Source of the DNA: Rhynchopus sp. YZ270_cl-10
Lineage: Eukaryota; Euglenozoa; Diplonemea; Diplonemida; Diplonemidae
Assembly (NCBI GenBank): GCA_964035575.1
Contig: OZ037863.1
Location: 536,001 to 600,000 of the forward strand
Reading direction: 5' to 3'
DNA: 64,000 nt
Positions 10,301 to 20,144 of the stretch are shown here, piece by piece. Each line of letters starts with the position of its first letter. The first letter of the stretch is position 1. The notes beneath the pieces are model-generated. The model made no database searches and was not told where the DNA came from. It saw only the letters and a program-made list of their open reading frames with translations. The translations under genes were made by a program, and so were the position numbers.

Positions 10301-12969
10301 GAGCTCGACTATAGCAAATGGGATGGGAGGCGTGTCTTTGATGATAATAGTATTAGGATTCTGTGCACAACGCTCCTGACCCATACACACGTCACGTCGA
10401 TCAACTTAGCAAACAACGCAGTTTCCGACGAAGGAGCTGCTTACATCGGTGACGTGCTCCGCCTGAACCCATACATCACGCACATCGACCTCAGCTGCAA
10501 CAGGCTCGGCGAAGCTGGTGGCGCCTCCCTGCGCAGTGCGCTCCGTGCCAACCACACACTCTCCACGCTTAATGTAGAAGGAAATTTCATCCCAGATGAC
10601 ATCGTCGAAGTATGTCTTTTAGAAAAAGAGGGTTCCCAAAGTGTTTGGAAAATAGTGTTTTGTGGGGATTGGCAACTTCGGTAAAAGGGAATTGGATTTT
10701 GTAAAAAAGTTTGTTCTAAAAAAAACACCCTTTCAGGATATCACGACGGCAATCACGATCAACGCACAGCCTGTCACAGAGAGGAAAGACCGCCCGCATG
10801 GGAGGCCTAGGCCAGGTATGGGTTTGCGACACTGTGGTTCCGTGGCTCAGCACAGTCGCGAATGACTGAGAATCATTTTCTTTGCAAATATTCTTTTGTT
10901 TTACCGTAAGATTCTTGAGAGTTCAATGGTGCTTTGCACAAATTGGTAGTAACACTCCTCAGCTATTTTGTCGAGAAGATTTATTTCTCGAAACAACCAC
11001 ACGACCACACAACAGACACATGCACCGACCCGAAGGAGTTCAAAACCATTCAATACTATGGTGAGCTGGTATGTACTTTGGTTTCCACTTCCCCCGCATA
11101 ACGTCTTATTTCAATACAATAGCCTTCGGGCAATGACCGCTGACCCACCCTCGTGGGTGATTGTCGAGCAAAAAACAAAAAGCAAAAAAAAAAAAAGGGA
11201 AAACCTTTATTCGGCTCACAAAAAGTAATTTTTCCATCATTCGGCTCACAAAAAAAAATTAATCCATCATTCTATCAAAGTTACTATAATTTTTCCTTCA
11301 TTCGGCTCACAAAAGTTAATTTTTCCACCATTCTATAAATATTTTGCCAATTTTTCCATCATTCTATCAAAGTTTATTTTTCACTTTTTCGAAGAAATTT
11401 TTACGTTTGGAAAAAAAATTGGGTGGGATTTTTTGAGGAAAAACGGGGCAATTTTTTGCATTTTTCGAAAAATTTATATTTCCAGGGTCACAAATTACAC
11501 ACTGTTTGCTAAACATGCAAAGACAGGTCACTGGTGCCGAGTTTGACAGCTTGGATGACCTGAAGGAGACGGTAACGTGGCAGGCCCTCCTTCATCCTCC
11601 ACATTTTTCCTTCCGCATCTCGAACCGCACAGGCACCCGAATGACCCTTGTGTGCATGGAGGGTGTGTGCGGTGAACGACGGTGATGGTTGTCGCATCAC
11701 CCAGCACGACCCCGAGCACACCTGTACCTCTGACGATGTCAACAGCCCTGTTGCCAGCACAGGAATCGTCGACGCTGTCGCCTCCCGACCTGCGATAACG
11801 TGAGAAGTGTATCAAACTATGGTGCACATAGTGTGATTGCTGACATGCGTGACCTTCGCGCGAGTCACCTATAGTTTTTTTCCCTCCCACAACCTATAAA
11901 AACGGGCAAAAAATCCCACCCAAATTTTTTTCGCGAAGGTAAAAATTTCTTCGAAAAAGTGAAAAATAAACTTTGATAGAATGATTGGTGTGGCTGAAAC
12001 CAGCAAATTTCACTGCTAAAGAACTGCTAACAAACTGCTAAATAATACCCTTTTTTTAGGGGTGGTGTATAAAAACATTTTTTTACCTTGGTTTTTCCAC
12101 TCCCCCTGTTGGCGCGCCTCCACTCTTGCACACCCATGTGTGACCCCACCGTTGAACGCAATTGACTCGCTGAGTCAAAAGAACGCACAGAACGGGGCTG
12201 GAAAAAATCACGAAAAACGCGTTCCGTGCGCCTGCGGCGCCTACAAAGTAAGTTTTCCCCTGAGCATGCTGTGTATACTGTGTATACTGTGTATACTGTG
12301 TATACTGTGTATACTGTGTAGACTGCGGAAATTGACCAAAAACGAGAACTTGTCCATTTCGGCGAATTGACCCCACCACTGGCCGGACGGATTCCGGAAA
12401 TGCAAATGCCGGCGTTAAAAAGCTCACCAACGAAAAAAAAAAATTTTTTTTCCAACACCCGTGGGGAAAAAAGTTTTTATACACCACCCCCCCAAAAATG
12501 CATGCTAACAAAGTGCTAACAAACTGCTAAATAATACCCTTTTTTTTGGGTTCAGCCACACCAATGATGGAAAAATTGGCAAAATATTGATAGAATGGTG
12601 GAAAAATTAACTTTTGTGAGCCGAATGAAGGAAAAATTATAGTAACTTTGATAGAATGATGGATTAATTTTTTTTTGTGAGCCGAATGATGGAAAAATTA
12701 CTTTTTGTGAGCCGAATAAAGGTTTTCCCAAAATAAAAAAAAAATGAAAGCGGAGATTGCACAACTGTGGCAACGCAACCGAGGCAACTACACTACTCCA
12801 ACAATTTCTCAAAAAAAATATTCTTAGTGAGGGACGGTAGTGAAGACTGTCTCGAATGGCGCCTACAACAGATTTTTCAAAATAACACTAAAAAAAACAA
12901 CAACACCAACAGGACGCCGATATCCTGACAGACGCACTCAAAGATAAACACCTCAGGAGCATTCTTTAG
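7338..12969 (+). CDS. Large RNI/NLR-type leucine-rich-repeat protein
   Basis: About 1087 residues, almost entirely leucine-rich repeats of the ribonuclease-inhibitor type (LxxLxLxxNxI, 28-29 residues), so probably a cytosolic scaffold; its partner is unknown. Exons: 7338-7983, 8181-10609, 10737-10815, 11016-11068, 12913-12969, each closing in phase; donors are GTATGT, GTATGT, GTATGG, GTATGT. The repeats form about six super-units of roughly 140 residues, each containing a linker of the form LNTQPLxLKxxxxxLxANDP followed by a YDG/FDG segment. There is no NACHT, kinase or membrane segment. The start is the first ATG after a pyrimidine tract ending in AG (7336-7337). The last two small exons rest only on phase and on the LRR-like ending DADILTDALKDKHLRSIL. 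An alternative extra exon at 11527-11571 also fits in phase. Confidence 0.8.
11121..11175 (+). repeat. Family-2 interspersed repeat
   Basis: Begins GCCTTCGGGCAATGACC and ends GTGGGTGATTGTCGA followed by an A-rich tail. It matches 42408-42480 best and 22965-23020 more weakly. Short and A-tailed, so SINE-like. Confidence 0.65.
12058..12493. mobile_element. Innermost inverted-repeat unit
   Basis: GGGGTGGTGTATAAAAAC at the left, its inverse GTTTTTATACACCACCCC at the right. It contains a six-copy TGTGTATAC array (12270-12323) and a stretch (12381-12415, CTGGCCGGACGGATTCCGG) that recurs inverted near 31969-32003. No coding capacity is visible. Confidence 0.65.
12270..12323. repeat. 9-bp tandem repeat
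   Basis: Six copies of TGTGTATAC in a row, inside the innermost inverted-repeat unit. Confidence 0.95.
12749..12825 (+). repeat. Family-1 interspersed repeat, monomer b
   Basis: Starts GCGGAGATTGCACAACTGTG, continues with GAGGCAACTACACTACTCCA and ends ACAATTTCTC plus A-run. It aligns with monomer a over CTACACTA..CAAC..TTTTCAAAA. Confidence 0.7.
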
Positions 12970-13716
12970 AGAAATGACCTGTCCTAATAATGGGCCACCG
13001 CTGCCGTTCTTTATGTTCTCATGTAACTGTGAGACGTGTTCTGCGCTCGAACCTCATAATTTTTTTTTCATTTTTTGCACTCTTGTAGCCGCTATCCGTG
13101 ATAGTAGTCTAAAATCAAATAATTTTTGCAATTTTTTTTGCTTTCCCACTCCAAATTTTTTTTGAAACAAAAAGAAATATACCGTAATTGTAAAAATGTT
13201 GGGCCGTAAAAATGTTGGGACAGCCCAAAAAAGGCTCGCTCGTCCCAACATTTTTACGGCCCAACATTTTTTGGGCTACTTTGGCTTGATCCTATTTGTC
13301 TTAAACCCCCCCTCTGCATAATATTAAATTAATAATACGAGTTATATTTAATAATACGAATATTATTTAATAATACGAAAATGGGTGCTTATATTTAATA
13401 ATACGAGAACGCCCAGCCAAAATGCTTTTTTTCTTCGCGAAATAAAAAATACTCCCCGTCTTGGCTGGGGCTTCGTGCATGTTTTGTTCACAAACACAGG
13501 GGGAAAAGCAAATAAAAAATAAAAAATGCGCTATTTAATAATACGAATATCATACAATGCAACGAGGCCGAGTCGGCCTCGCCAAGGCCTGAAAATAAAT
13601 ACTCAGGCGTGCCTGAGGCGTACTCGGGATTAGTTACGTTTAAGTACGCCTCAGGCACGCCTGGGTATATTTATATTTCTTACCAGCATTTTGGTCAGGA
13701 ACAAAAAAGTATTTCC

Positions 13717-14050
13717 CGTAAAAATATTTATTCTGGGCCGGAACAAAACTGGAACACCCCAAAAAAATCGTCGATTGTTCCAGTTTTGTTCCGTACCAGC
13801 ATTGTTTTGGGGGGGGGTATCCGTGCCTTGTCAAAAAAAACGAGGAGTGCGACGAATTTTTTTTTGCCCAAAGATGCACTATGCACCTGGGTGGGGTGGG
13901 AATGGGGATAAAAATTCTACCCCAACAGAACTGTTCTGGGCCGGAACAAAACTGGAACACCCCCAAAAACCCCAAGTGTTCCAGTTTTGTTCCGGTCCAG
14001 TATACTTCTGTCTCAGAATAATTACAGCCCAGAATAAATATTTTTACGGT
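13717..14050. mobile_element. Nested inverted-repeat unit
   Basis: Left GTAAAAATATTTATTCTGGG, right the inverse CCCAGAATAAATATTTTTAC. Hairpins based on GGAACAAAACTGGAACACCC lie inside. Part of the composite element at 13182-16081. Confidence 0.6.
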
Positions 14051-14415
14051 ACCCCCAAATTTTGTGGTTTTCGATTCAGAGGTAGCAAAATCTTTCAAAT
14101 GCGGGGTCGCAGGATGAAAAATGTGCCTCTGGGCCGAGCGAGTCGAAAAAATGAAAAGGGTTCGCTCAGCTTTGGTGCTGATGATATATATTTTGGTGGT
14201 ACCTTCGGGTATTTCATTGATTCAGAATCATTGTAAACAAATCTCGGGGGTGCTTTTCGACTGGGTCCCTTCGGGGCCCAACTTGATGCAAGACGGAAGA
14301 GGCTCATACAAGGCTGGACCCTCTAACACTAGAGAGATCCCATCGAGATCCCAGAATTTTACACAGGCCTCCTTGATCCACAGACCACAGCTCTATTTTT
14401 AGTACAACTATGGGG

Positions 14416-15115
14416 CAGAGTCCGCGGAACACCCCCGTTCACCCCGTCCCGGACGGGGGTCAATTATTTTCCAAAAACCGACCCCCGTCCCAAACCCCCG
14501 TCCAGGGACGGGGGTTTTGGATTTTTTTTTGGGGGGGAGGAGGGGCCCATATTATGGGGAATTTTTTGAGATACCATCGAGCCGGACTCAATTGGTCAAA
14601 CGTCGAAGGAAAAGGAAGCACGCAGCATGGCGAAAGGAAAAAAGTAGCGTACCGTGCGCCTGCGGCGCAAGCCTGCATCACACCATTCCCGTGACATTGT
14701 TTGCCTGTAAAAATGTACAATTTTAAGCGCATTTTTTTGAAATGTTGCGTACCGTGGCTTCGCTTGGAACCTTTGGGTGACATACCGCCGTTTCTTTTGT
14801 AAAAAAACTGAGGTTACTGATAATTCGTGCACCATGTGTGCCTGGTGCAAATATCAATAAAGTGCCGAACTCCGCCGTCGGATAACCGAGCAATTCTCAC
14901 ATTCCGCCGGAGGCCCCCAACTTGAGCTGGGGTGGGGACCCGGGCGCGCGAAGCGCGCCCGGGCTCGACCGAGTTTTGATCTTCTTCTTCCTGTGACTAG
15001 CTTGTCAGCGGACGGAGAAAGCTCGGGAGAGGTTTTTTTTTTTTTTGTTTTTTGGGCGGGACGGGGGTTGGAAGGGGGTGCATAATTAATTTTCGGGGGA
15101 GGTCCGCGGGCTCTG
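14416..15115. mobile_element. hAT-like non-autonomous element
   Basis: 700 bp, ends CAGAGTCCGCGG and CCGCGGGCTCTG, flanked by an exact 8-bp duplication CTATGGGG (14408-14415 and 15116-15123). An 8-bp target duplication with ends beginning CAG is typical of hAT elements. A GC-rich internal segment (about 14810-14985) recurs inverted at about 33147-33260. No transposase frame is seen. Confidence 0.8.
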
Positions 15116-16323
15116 CTATGGGGTGACCAAAGGACTTTTTTATACTTTTTTATACCCGAGGTATGGCTCATCTTCTGCGAAGCCTCTTTTTAGGAGGCAG
15201 TTTACTGTAAGCAGTAACCATGATATTTTTCCACTAAAAATATCTTGCGCCGCAATTTTCTCAGCAGGACACCGAAAGTTGATTTCAGCACATTTCAGGG
15301 GACGGAGGAAATACATGGCATGCCTTAGAAACGTGGTGACCTGTGCATAATAATTTTACATATCAGCAGAAATATGAAACCGAGTATACTTTCCCCTGGT
15401 TTTTGGTACAAACTTAAAGCCACGCATTTTTTGCTAAAAAAATTGTCCGACCCCGGAATTTTTTCAGATCGCTCCGGAAATGCATCAGAGGCCCTTTTTG
15501 CGGGGGAAAAATACACACCAGGCGCCTGAAACGCAATTATACGTTGATATATACTCAGGCGTGCCTGAGGCGTACTTAAACGTAACTAATCCCGAGTACG
15601 CCTCAGGCACGCCTCAGTGACGCCTCAGGCACGCCTCAGATATATTTTCCAGATACGAGTATTTTCAGGCGTACCCGGCCTCGTTGCATTGTATGGAATA
15701 TGTGAATAATATGACTTATATTGAATAATATGAGTTATATTGAACAATACGCGCTATATTTAATAATACGAGATAATTAATAATACGAGTAATTTAATAT
15801 TATGCAGAGGGGGGGTTTAGCGTTTTTTTTTTTTTTTTTTTGAAAACTTTGACACGTGCCAGTGACGTTCAACCCGCCTACTCGCTAGGTAATCGTAAAA
15901 AAAAAAAAAAGGCTAAGACAAATCTTCCCTAACAAAATCTACGTAAAAATTCTCTAACGTAAATATGTTGGGCCGTAAAAATGTTGGGACGGGAATTTTT
16001 CGCCCAGCTGTCCCAACATTTTTACGGCCCAACATTTTTACGTTTCAACATTTTTACGTCCCAATATTTTTACAATTACGGTAAACAAACAGCATATCCC
16101 CCTCTCATTACATACTATGGGTGTTCTAACGGATAACGTTATAGCAAAAAAATAACATTATTCCAAAAATAACACCCACAGTGTGACATTCATTATTCAC
16201 TCTTTCTTTCATTGATTCGGTTCCTGCCGCTCAGTGAAAGATAGTATTCCAACAATTTATGAACGAAATAAAAAAGAAGAAAAAAGCGGGGGGGAAAAAA
16301 TAAAGAAAAAAATAAAGAAAAAA

Positions 16324-16380
16324 TGGTGGTGTTCATCCTCGGGTGTCTACACTAATACAACCAAGTTTTCAGAAAAAAGA
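16324..16380 (+). repeat. Family-1 interspersed repeat, monomer a
   Basis: GTTCATCCTCGGGTGTCTAC then ACTAATACAACCAAGTTTTC and an A-rich tail; one of the cleanest copies. Confidence 0.8.
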
Positions 16381-16535
16381 AAAGGCCCCGCTCCGCTCTG
16401 TGGGCTGTTTTGTTGTTGTTGTATTCCCCTATGACATCTTCCTTCTCGTCTCTTCCCTTAAACCTTGCATTGTGTGTGGTCTTCTCCTTAAACCCATTAT
16501 GACGAATAAGGCACCGCTGAGCCATTGTCTCGATA

Positions 16536-17166
16536 TGGGTGAATCCGTAAACCACCCCCCCCTAAAAGGTAACCTTTTGAATTTTTTTCACATTAGATAA
16601 CTTCCACTCGGACTTTTTGCTCGATTTTTGCTCCTTTGAACTCAGAATAACGTTTCTGAGGTCACAGGAGCAAAAATCGAGCAAAAAGTCCAAGTGGAAG
16701 ATAGATGAATTAACGTTGAGAGGTAAAAAAGTGCCCTTTGAATTGGGTTTTGGCTGGGTTTCATTTTTGTGGAAAAACACAAAAAAAGGGTTAAAAACAT
16801 CATAATTTACCCTCCTTTGCGGCAAATATGCCCCAAAAATGGTTTTTGGGTCTATTTCCACCTGTTTTTGACATGTTTGGCACTTTTTCTGGCGGTTTTT
16901 TGGTAAACTTGGGTAAAAAAACAGGTTTACCCACAAAACCCAGCCAAAACCCAATTCAAAGGGCACTTTTTTACCTCTCAACGTTAATTCATCTATCTTC
17001 CACTTGGACTTTTTGCTCGATTTTTGCTCCTGTGACCTCAGAAACGTTATTCTGAGTTCAAAGGAGCAAAAATCGAGCAAAAAGTCCGAGTGGAAGTTAT
17101 TTCATTTCCACATAAGTACAAAAGGTTACCTTTTAGGGGGGGGGGGGGGGTTTACGGATTCACCCA
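16536..17166. mobile_element. Foldback TIR element with TA target duplication
   Basis: 631 bp with ends TGGGTGAATCCGTAAACC / inverse, flanked by TA. The inverted arms are about 250 bp each. Each arm contains the core of the 228-bp element at 23764-23991 (AAAAGGTAACCTTTTGAA, then the CTCGGACTTTTTGCTCGATT hairpin), so this is a larger relative with extra sequence between two hairpins. No coding capacity. Confidence 0.8.
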
Positions 17167-17629
17167 TATATTATTGTACTTTTTTTTTCTTTCATTTTTT
17201 TGCTTTTGTTGTTTTTGGTAAATATTGCGCTTCTGTGAAAAATGGGGTTCATTAAGTCAAAAAAAAACCCCCTTTTTAAACTTAGGTGGATGCGCAGAGA
17301 GGTACTTACATCTTTCAAGTGCTTTCTTTCTTTCGTTCCCCTCCCTTTTATTCCTTCCTTCAAAGATGTGTTTGAGTGTTGAAACCAAATATGGGTGCTT
17401 CCTCAGAGCGAGATATAGCCCATTGTGTGGTGCCCGAGGCCACTCATCTTACTAACTGTTTTCGTTTGTAGTGATGTGTGCGCACGAGAGGCACATTCAT
17501 CTTTCAAGGGTTCTTTTGTTTTGTTTTTTTTTTTTCACGGGTTAGTTGTATTACCGACTACCTCGTGTCTATCAACATAAAATATTTGTTTTGTTTTCAC
17601 CCCTCCCACCTCCCACCTCCTCCCTCCCC

Positions 17630-17759
17630 CACAGCTGAGAATAAGTCGGGTCCCCGGTCCCCGGTCCCTGGGTCCTGGTCCAGGTCCCGGTCCCAGTCCC
17701 AGTCCGGCTGAGAATAACCGGGGTCGGTCCCGGGTCCCCAAGTCTTATCCTCAGCTGTG
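17630..17759. mobile_element. Short TIR element
   Basis: 130 bp, ends CACAGCTGAGAATAAG and CTTATCCTCAGCTGTG. The interior is a GGTCCCCGGTCCC-type tandem, about six degenerate copies. Confidence 0.6.
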
Positions 17760-18596
17760 CCTCCCCTGTCCTAGGTGTTTAAAAAAGCGTATCAGACACA
17801 ACATTGATCACCCTCTTCTTTTGTTTGTTGCAAAGTGCCTGTGATTCGCTGTTTGTGTGGTGAGGCGTTTTGCACCTTCAACTTTTCTTTGCTTAAGTGT
17901 TGTTACCCTTTTTTTTTGTACTGTGTGGATGTATCAATGCAAAACAAAAACGATCATAAAGAAAGAGAAACAATCATACCTTTTTTTGCATTAAAAAACC
18001 CAAATGACACACAAACGCCCAACTAATTTGGTTCCTTTGGTAACGATCTCCTCCTTTTTATTTATTTTTTGCAAGAGTTTTTATCAAATCTTTTGTCTTT
18101 TTTTTTTAAAAGTGAACATTGTGTTGGTCATTTTTCACCTCCTTTTCAAGCATACAAAAAAAAAAAGGTATCAGTTACACAACGCAATAAGGGAGGGACT
18201 ATTTTTTTTCTCTTTTCACAATTTCACTTTATTATTCAAATTAACGCTCCCCTTTTTTCCCATATTTTCTTTGAAAAGTTGAAAGGTTTTGTATGCACAT
18301 GAGGCATATTCGTCGTTCAATTTTTTTCTCTTCTTTTTGTGTGCGCACCTGCCAGAAGAATTCATCCTAAACAGAGAGATTGTTTGCCTCTTTCTCTTTC
18401 CTCTTTGCTTAGCCTTCTCATCCCATCATCCCACAAGATTGCATAAGATCTTGCAAAGACTAATTAAATGATATTTTTCATCCCCTATAGTGTAGACTGC
18501 TTGCGTGGCAGCTACATTACTCCAACACATTGGGAAAGAACGTCTGTTTCACCTAAACGACCTCAAAACCACGGGGGTTTTTTTCTCTCTCCAAAA

Positions 18597-18752
18597 CTGT
18601 GAAGATATGAAGATATGAAGATATGTCCAAAAAAGGGGTAAAAAGAAAGTTTGTCTAATATAAGACGCTCGCTCGCATAGATATCTTCATGAGAAAATGG
18701 GAAAATCCCAGATTTTTCCCCCGAATATTTGTTTTGGGTCATATCTTCACAG
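18597..18752. mobile_element. Short TIR element
   Basis: 156 bp, ends CTGTGAAGATATGA and TCATATCTTCACAG. The left end carries three copies of GAAGATAT. No coding capacity. Confidence 0.6.
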
Positions 18753-19071
18753 CGGAATCACGGTTCAGAATCATTTCAATCAAAAATAAACAAAACAACC
18801 AATAATGGCGCACATCCCTCCTACTCCTACCCCCCTCAATTTCTTTACTTTCTTTTTACAAAGAATTTAGAGCACCATTTTCCCCTTATTATTGTTTCCT
18901 CTCAAGCACAAATAAAAAAACGACCCTTTTTTATCTGCTTCTTCTTCTTCTGCGCGGATTGTCGAACCACTTCGTCTGAGAACACGGAGACGATCCACTC
19001 AAACACCTTAACTTTAAATTTTCTGTCTTCCAGCTCTGACCATGCACTCACATCCTGAGCGGCAAGCGTTG

Positions 19072-19806
19072 TTATGTGTAATCCGTGGTCATTTTCAGCA
19101 CATTCAGCTCGAACTCATCGAACTGGTTTTGATCGAATCCTTGCCCAAAGCCGCATATACTGTCTCGTAACATCCTCAGCGAAGTGTCTGCGCTAGAGAG
19201 TGCAACTCTTGAGTGCAGGTCGGCAGAGCAGGTTAGTCTCATGTTGTATGGACCTTTGTTCGCTTCTGCTTTTCCCGCGAATGTGACAGCCATGGGCCAC
19301 TGCCTGCATCGGCTACAGTGTCGAGGAATTCGCCTCTTTCCTTGAGGCCACAGTAATCGCTCCTTGCTCCGTCACACCTCAGAAGCTTCATTGTGTATCT
19401 CGTCATGGTAGCTTGTTTTGTATGCTATCCCTGTCACATTTTCCACTTGTGTCCACCATGTGGAAAAGTGGTCAGTTCCGCTCATGATGCCATCTCGGCA
19501 CATCAAGCCCTGGGAGGAAGTCACGCATTTGCTCGCTGCGGCTGCGAGCACGCCCTGTCTCTTTATGGACATGCAGTCAATACTAAAAGCAGCATGAGCA
19601 ACACCAAGCAACGACTTAGCTGTGTGTGTGTCGACTTGTCTGTTTGACTCGTTCTGTTTTGCAACTCGCTTTGGTATGAAGTCTCCTCGAGCATCGCAGT
19701 GTGTCGCGACGTTTGCCCCCTTCAGCATTTGTATTTGTGATGCGATGTCTTGCATCAATGTCGAGCCGGGCGTTGGTGAGTTCTGGACGCAGCCGCACCA
19801 GGACAC
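19072..19806 (-). pseudogene. Possible relic of an unidentified reverse-strand gene
   Basis: A GC-balanced island in AT-rich DNA. The reverse strand has a 144-residue frame (19806-19372) and a 73-residue frame (19293-19072) with protein-like composition, not in one frame. No domain is recognised (motifs such as TDHFSTWWTQVENVTG and PYNMRLTCSADLHSR). It ends just upstream of the DYRK gene. It could be an untested antisense gene with an intron, or a decayed copy of something elsewhere. Confidence 0.3.
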
Positions 19807-20144
19807 ACTTTTTTATGTGTCAAGTCGGGTCCAATGTCATCTTCAGTTTCCCGCAAAAGGCTGCCAGGCACAGTTTGTTAGAGCATTTTATTGGCAGAGA
19901 CGGGCATTTCCCTCTCTTTACTTACCTTGAGCACAAGTCAAGGATTTTCTCGGAGAAGATTATTTATGCCTTACGTCCCCCCGGAGTCTGCCCATATTTC
20001 CCCCACCACCCCCCTTTTCCCCTCACCTGTTTTACGGAATACAGTCTTGTCCTCAGCCTTGATCATTCCCCCTTCTCCTTCTCCTTCTCCGCTACTGAAA
20101 TACACTTCTTTCCCCCCCCAGAAAAACACAACACAAACTCAACC

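Larger units (their letters stand above)
11986..12563. mobile_element. Inner TIR element nested in the outer one
   Basis: 578 bp with ends TGGTGTGGCTGAA / TTCAGCCACACCA and a 5-bp target duplication ATGAT (11981-11985 and 12564-12568). Removing it restores the right arm of the outer element. The same ends occur on the 100-bp element at 27985-28084. Subterminal GCTAACAAACTGCTAAATAA motifs occur in the same orientation at both ends, flanking a third inverted-repeat unit. Confidence 0.8.
11197..12729. mobile_element. TIR element (outer), interrupted by a second element
   Basis: Terminal inverted repeats of about 200 bp, nearly identical: left arm starts GGGAAAACCTTTATTCGGCT (11197), right arm ends with its inverse at 12729. 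Inside each arm TTCGGCTCACAAAA and ATTCTATCAAAG motifs recur. The right arm is split by the element at 11986-12563. The unique centre (about 11480-11890) is GC-richer, with a 120-residue reverse frame I cannot identify. The near-identity of the arms suggests recent insertion or gene conversion. Confidence 0.8.
11069..12912 (+). other. Long last intron of the LRR gene, filled by transposons
   Basis: Donor GTATGT after GGTGAGCTG, acceptor CACCAACAG. Most of the intron is a nested TIR element (11197-12729), with a family-2 repeat before it and a family-1 monomer b after it. Without the elements the intron would be about 300 bp, like its neighbours. Confidence 0.55.
13182..16081. mobile_element. 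Composite TIR element with several nested inverted repeats
   Basis: Outer ends CCGTAATTGTAAAAATGTTG (13182) and its near-inverse ending CAATTACGG (16081), flanked by TA on both sides, as Tc1/mariner-type elements leave. Each end is itself a hairpin of GTAAAAATGTTGGG units. A second inverted pair lies inside (13302 and 15819, TAAACCCCCCCTCTGCATAA) with TTTAATAATACGAG arrays, and a third with TCAGGCGTGCCTGAGGCGTA hairpins (13600-13670 and 15550-15640). No transposase is recognisable, so it looks non-autonomous. Confidence 0.75.

Noticed and set aside
11527-11571. Extra in-phase exon of the LRR gene (VTGAEFDSLDDLKET)
   Set aside because: It fits in phase but its donor would be GTAACG, unlike all others, and it lies within the outer transposon. 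Kept only as an alternative.
12552-12812. 86-codon reverse frame
   Set aside because: It is the translation of the right arm of the TIR element; the left arm gives the same peptide pieces.
14854-15171. 105-codon reverse frame as a transposase fragment of the hAT-like element
   Set aside because: No catalytic or zinc-finger motif; composition is Pro/Lys/Arg-rich from simple sequence.
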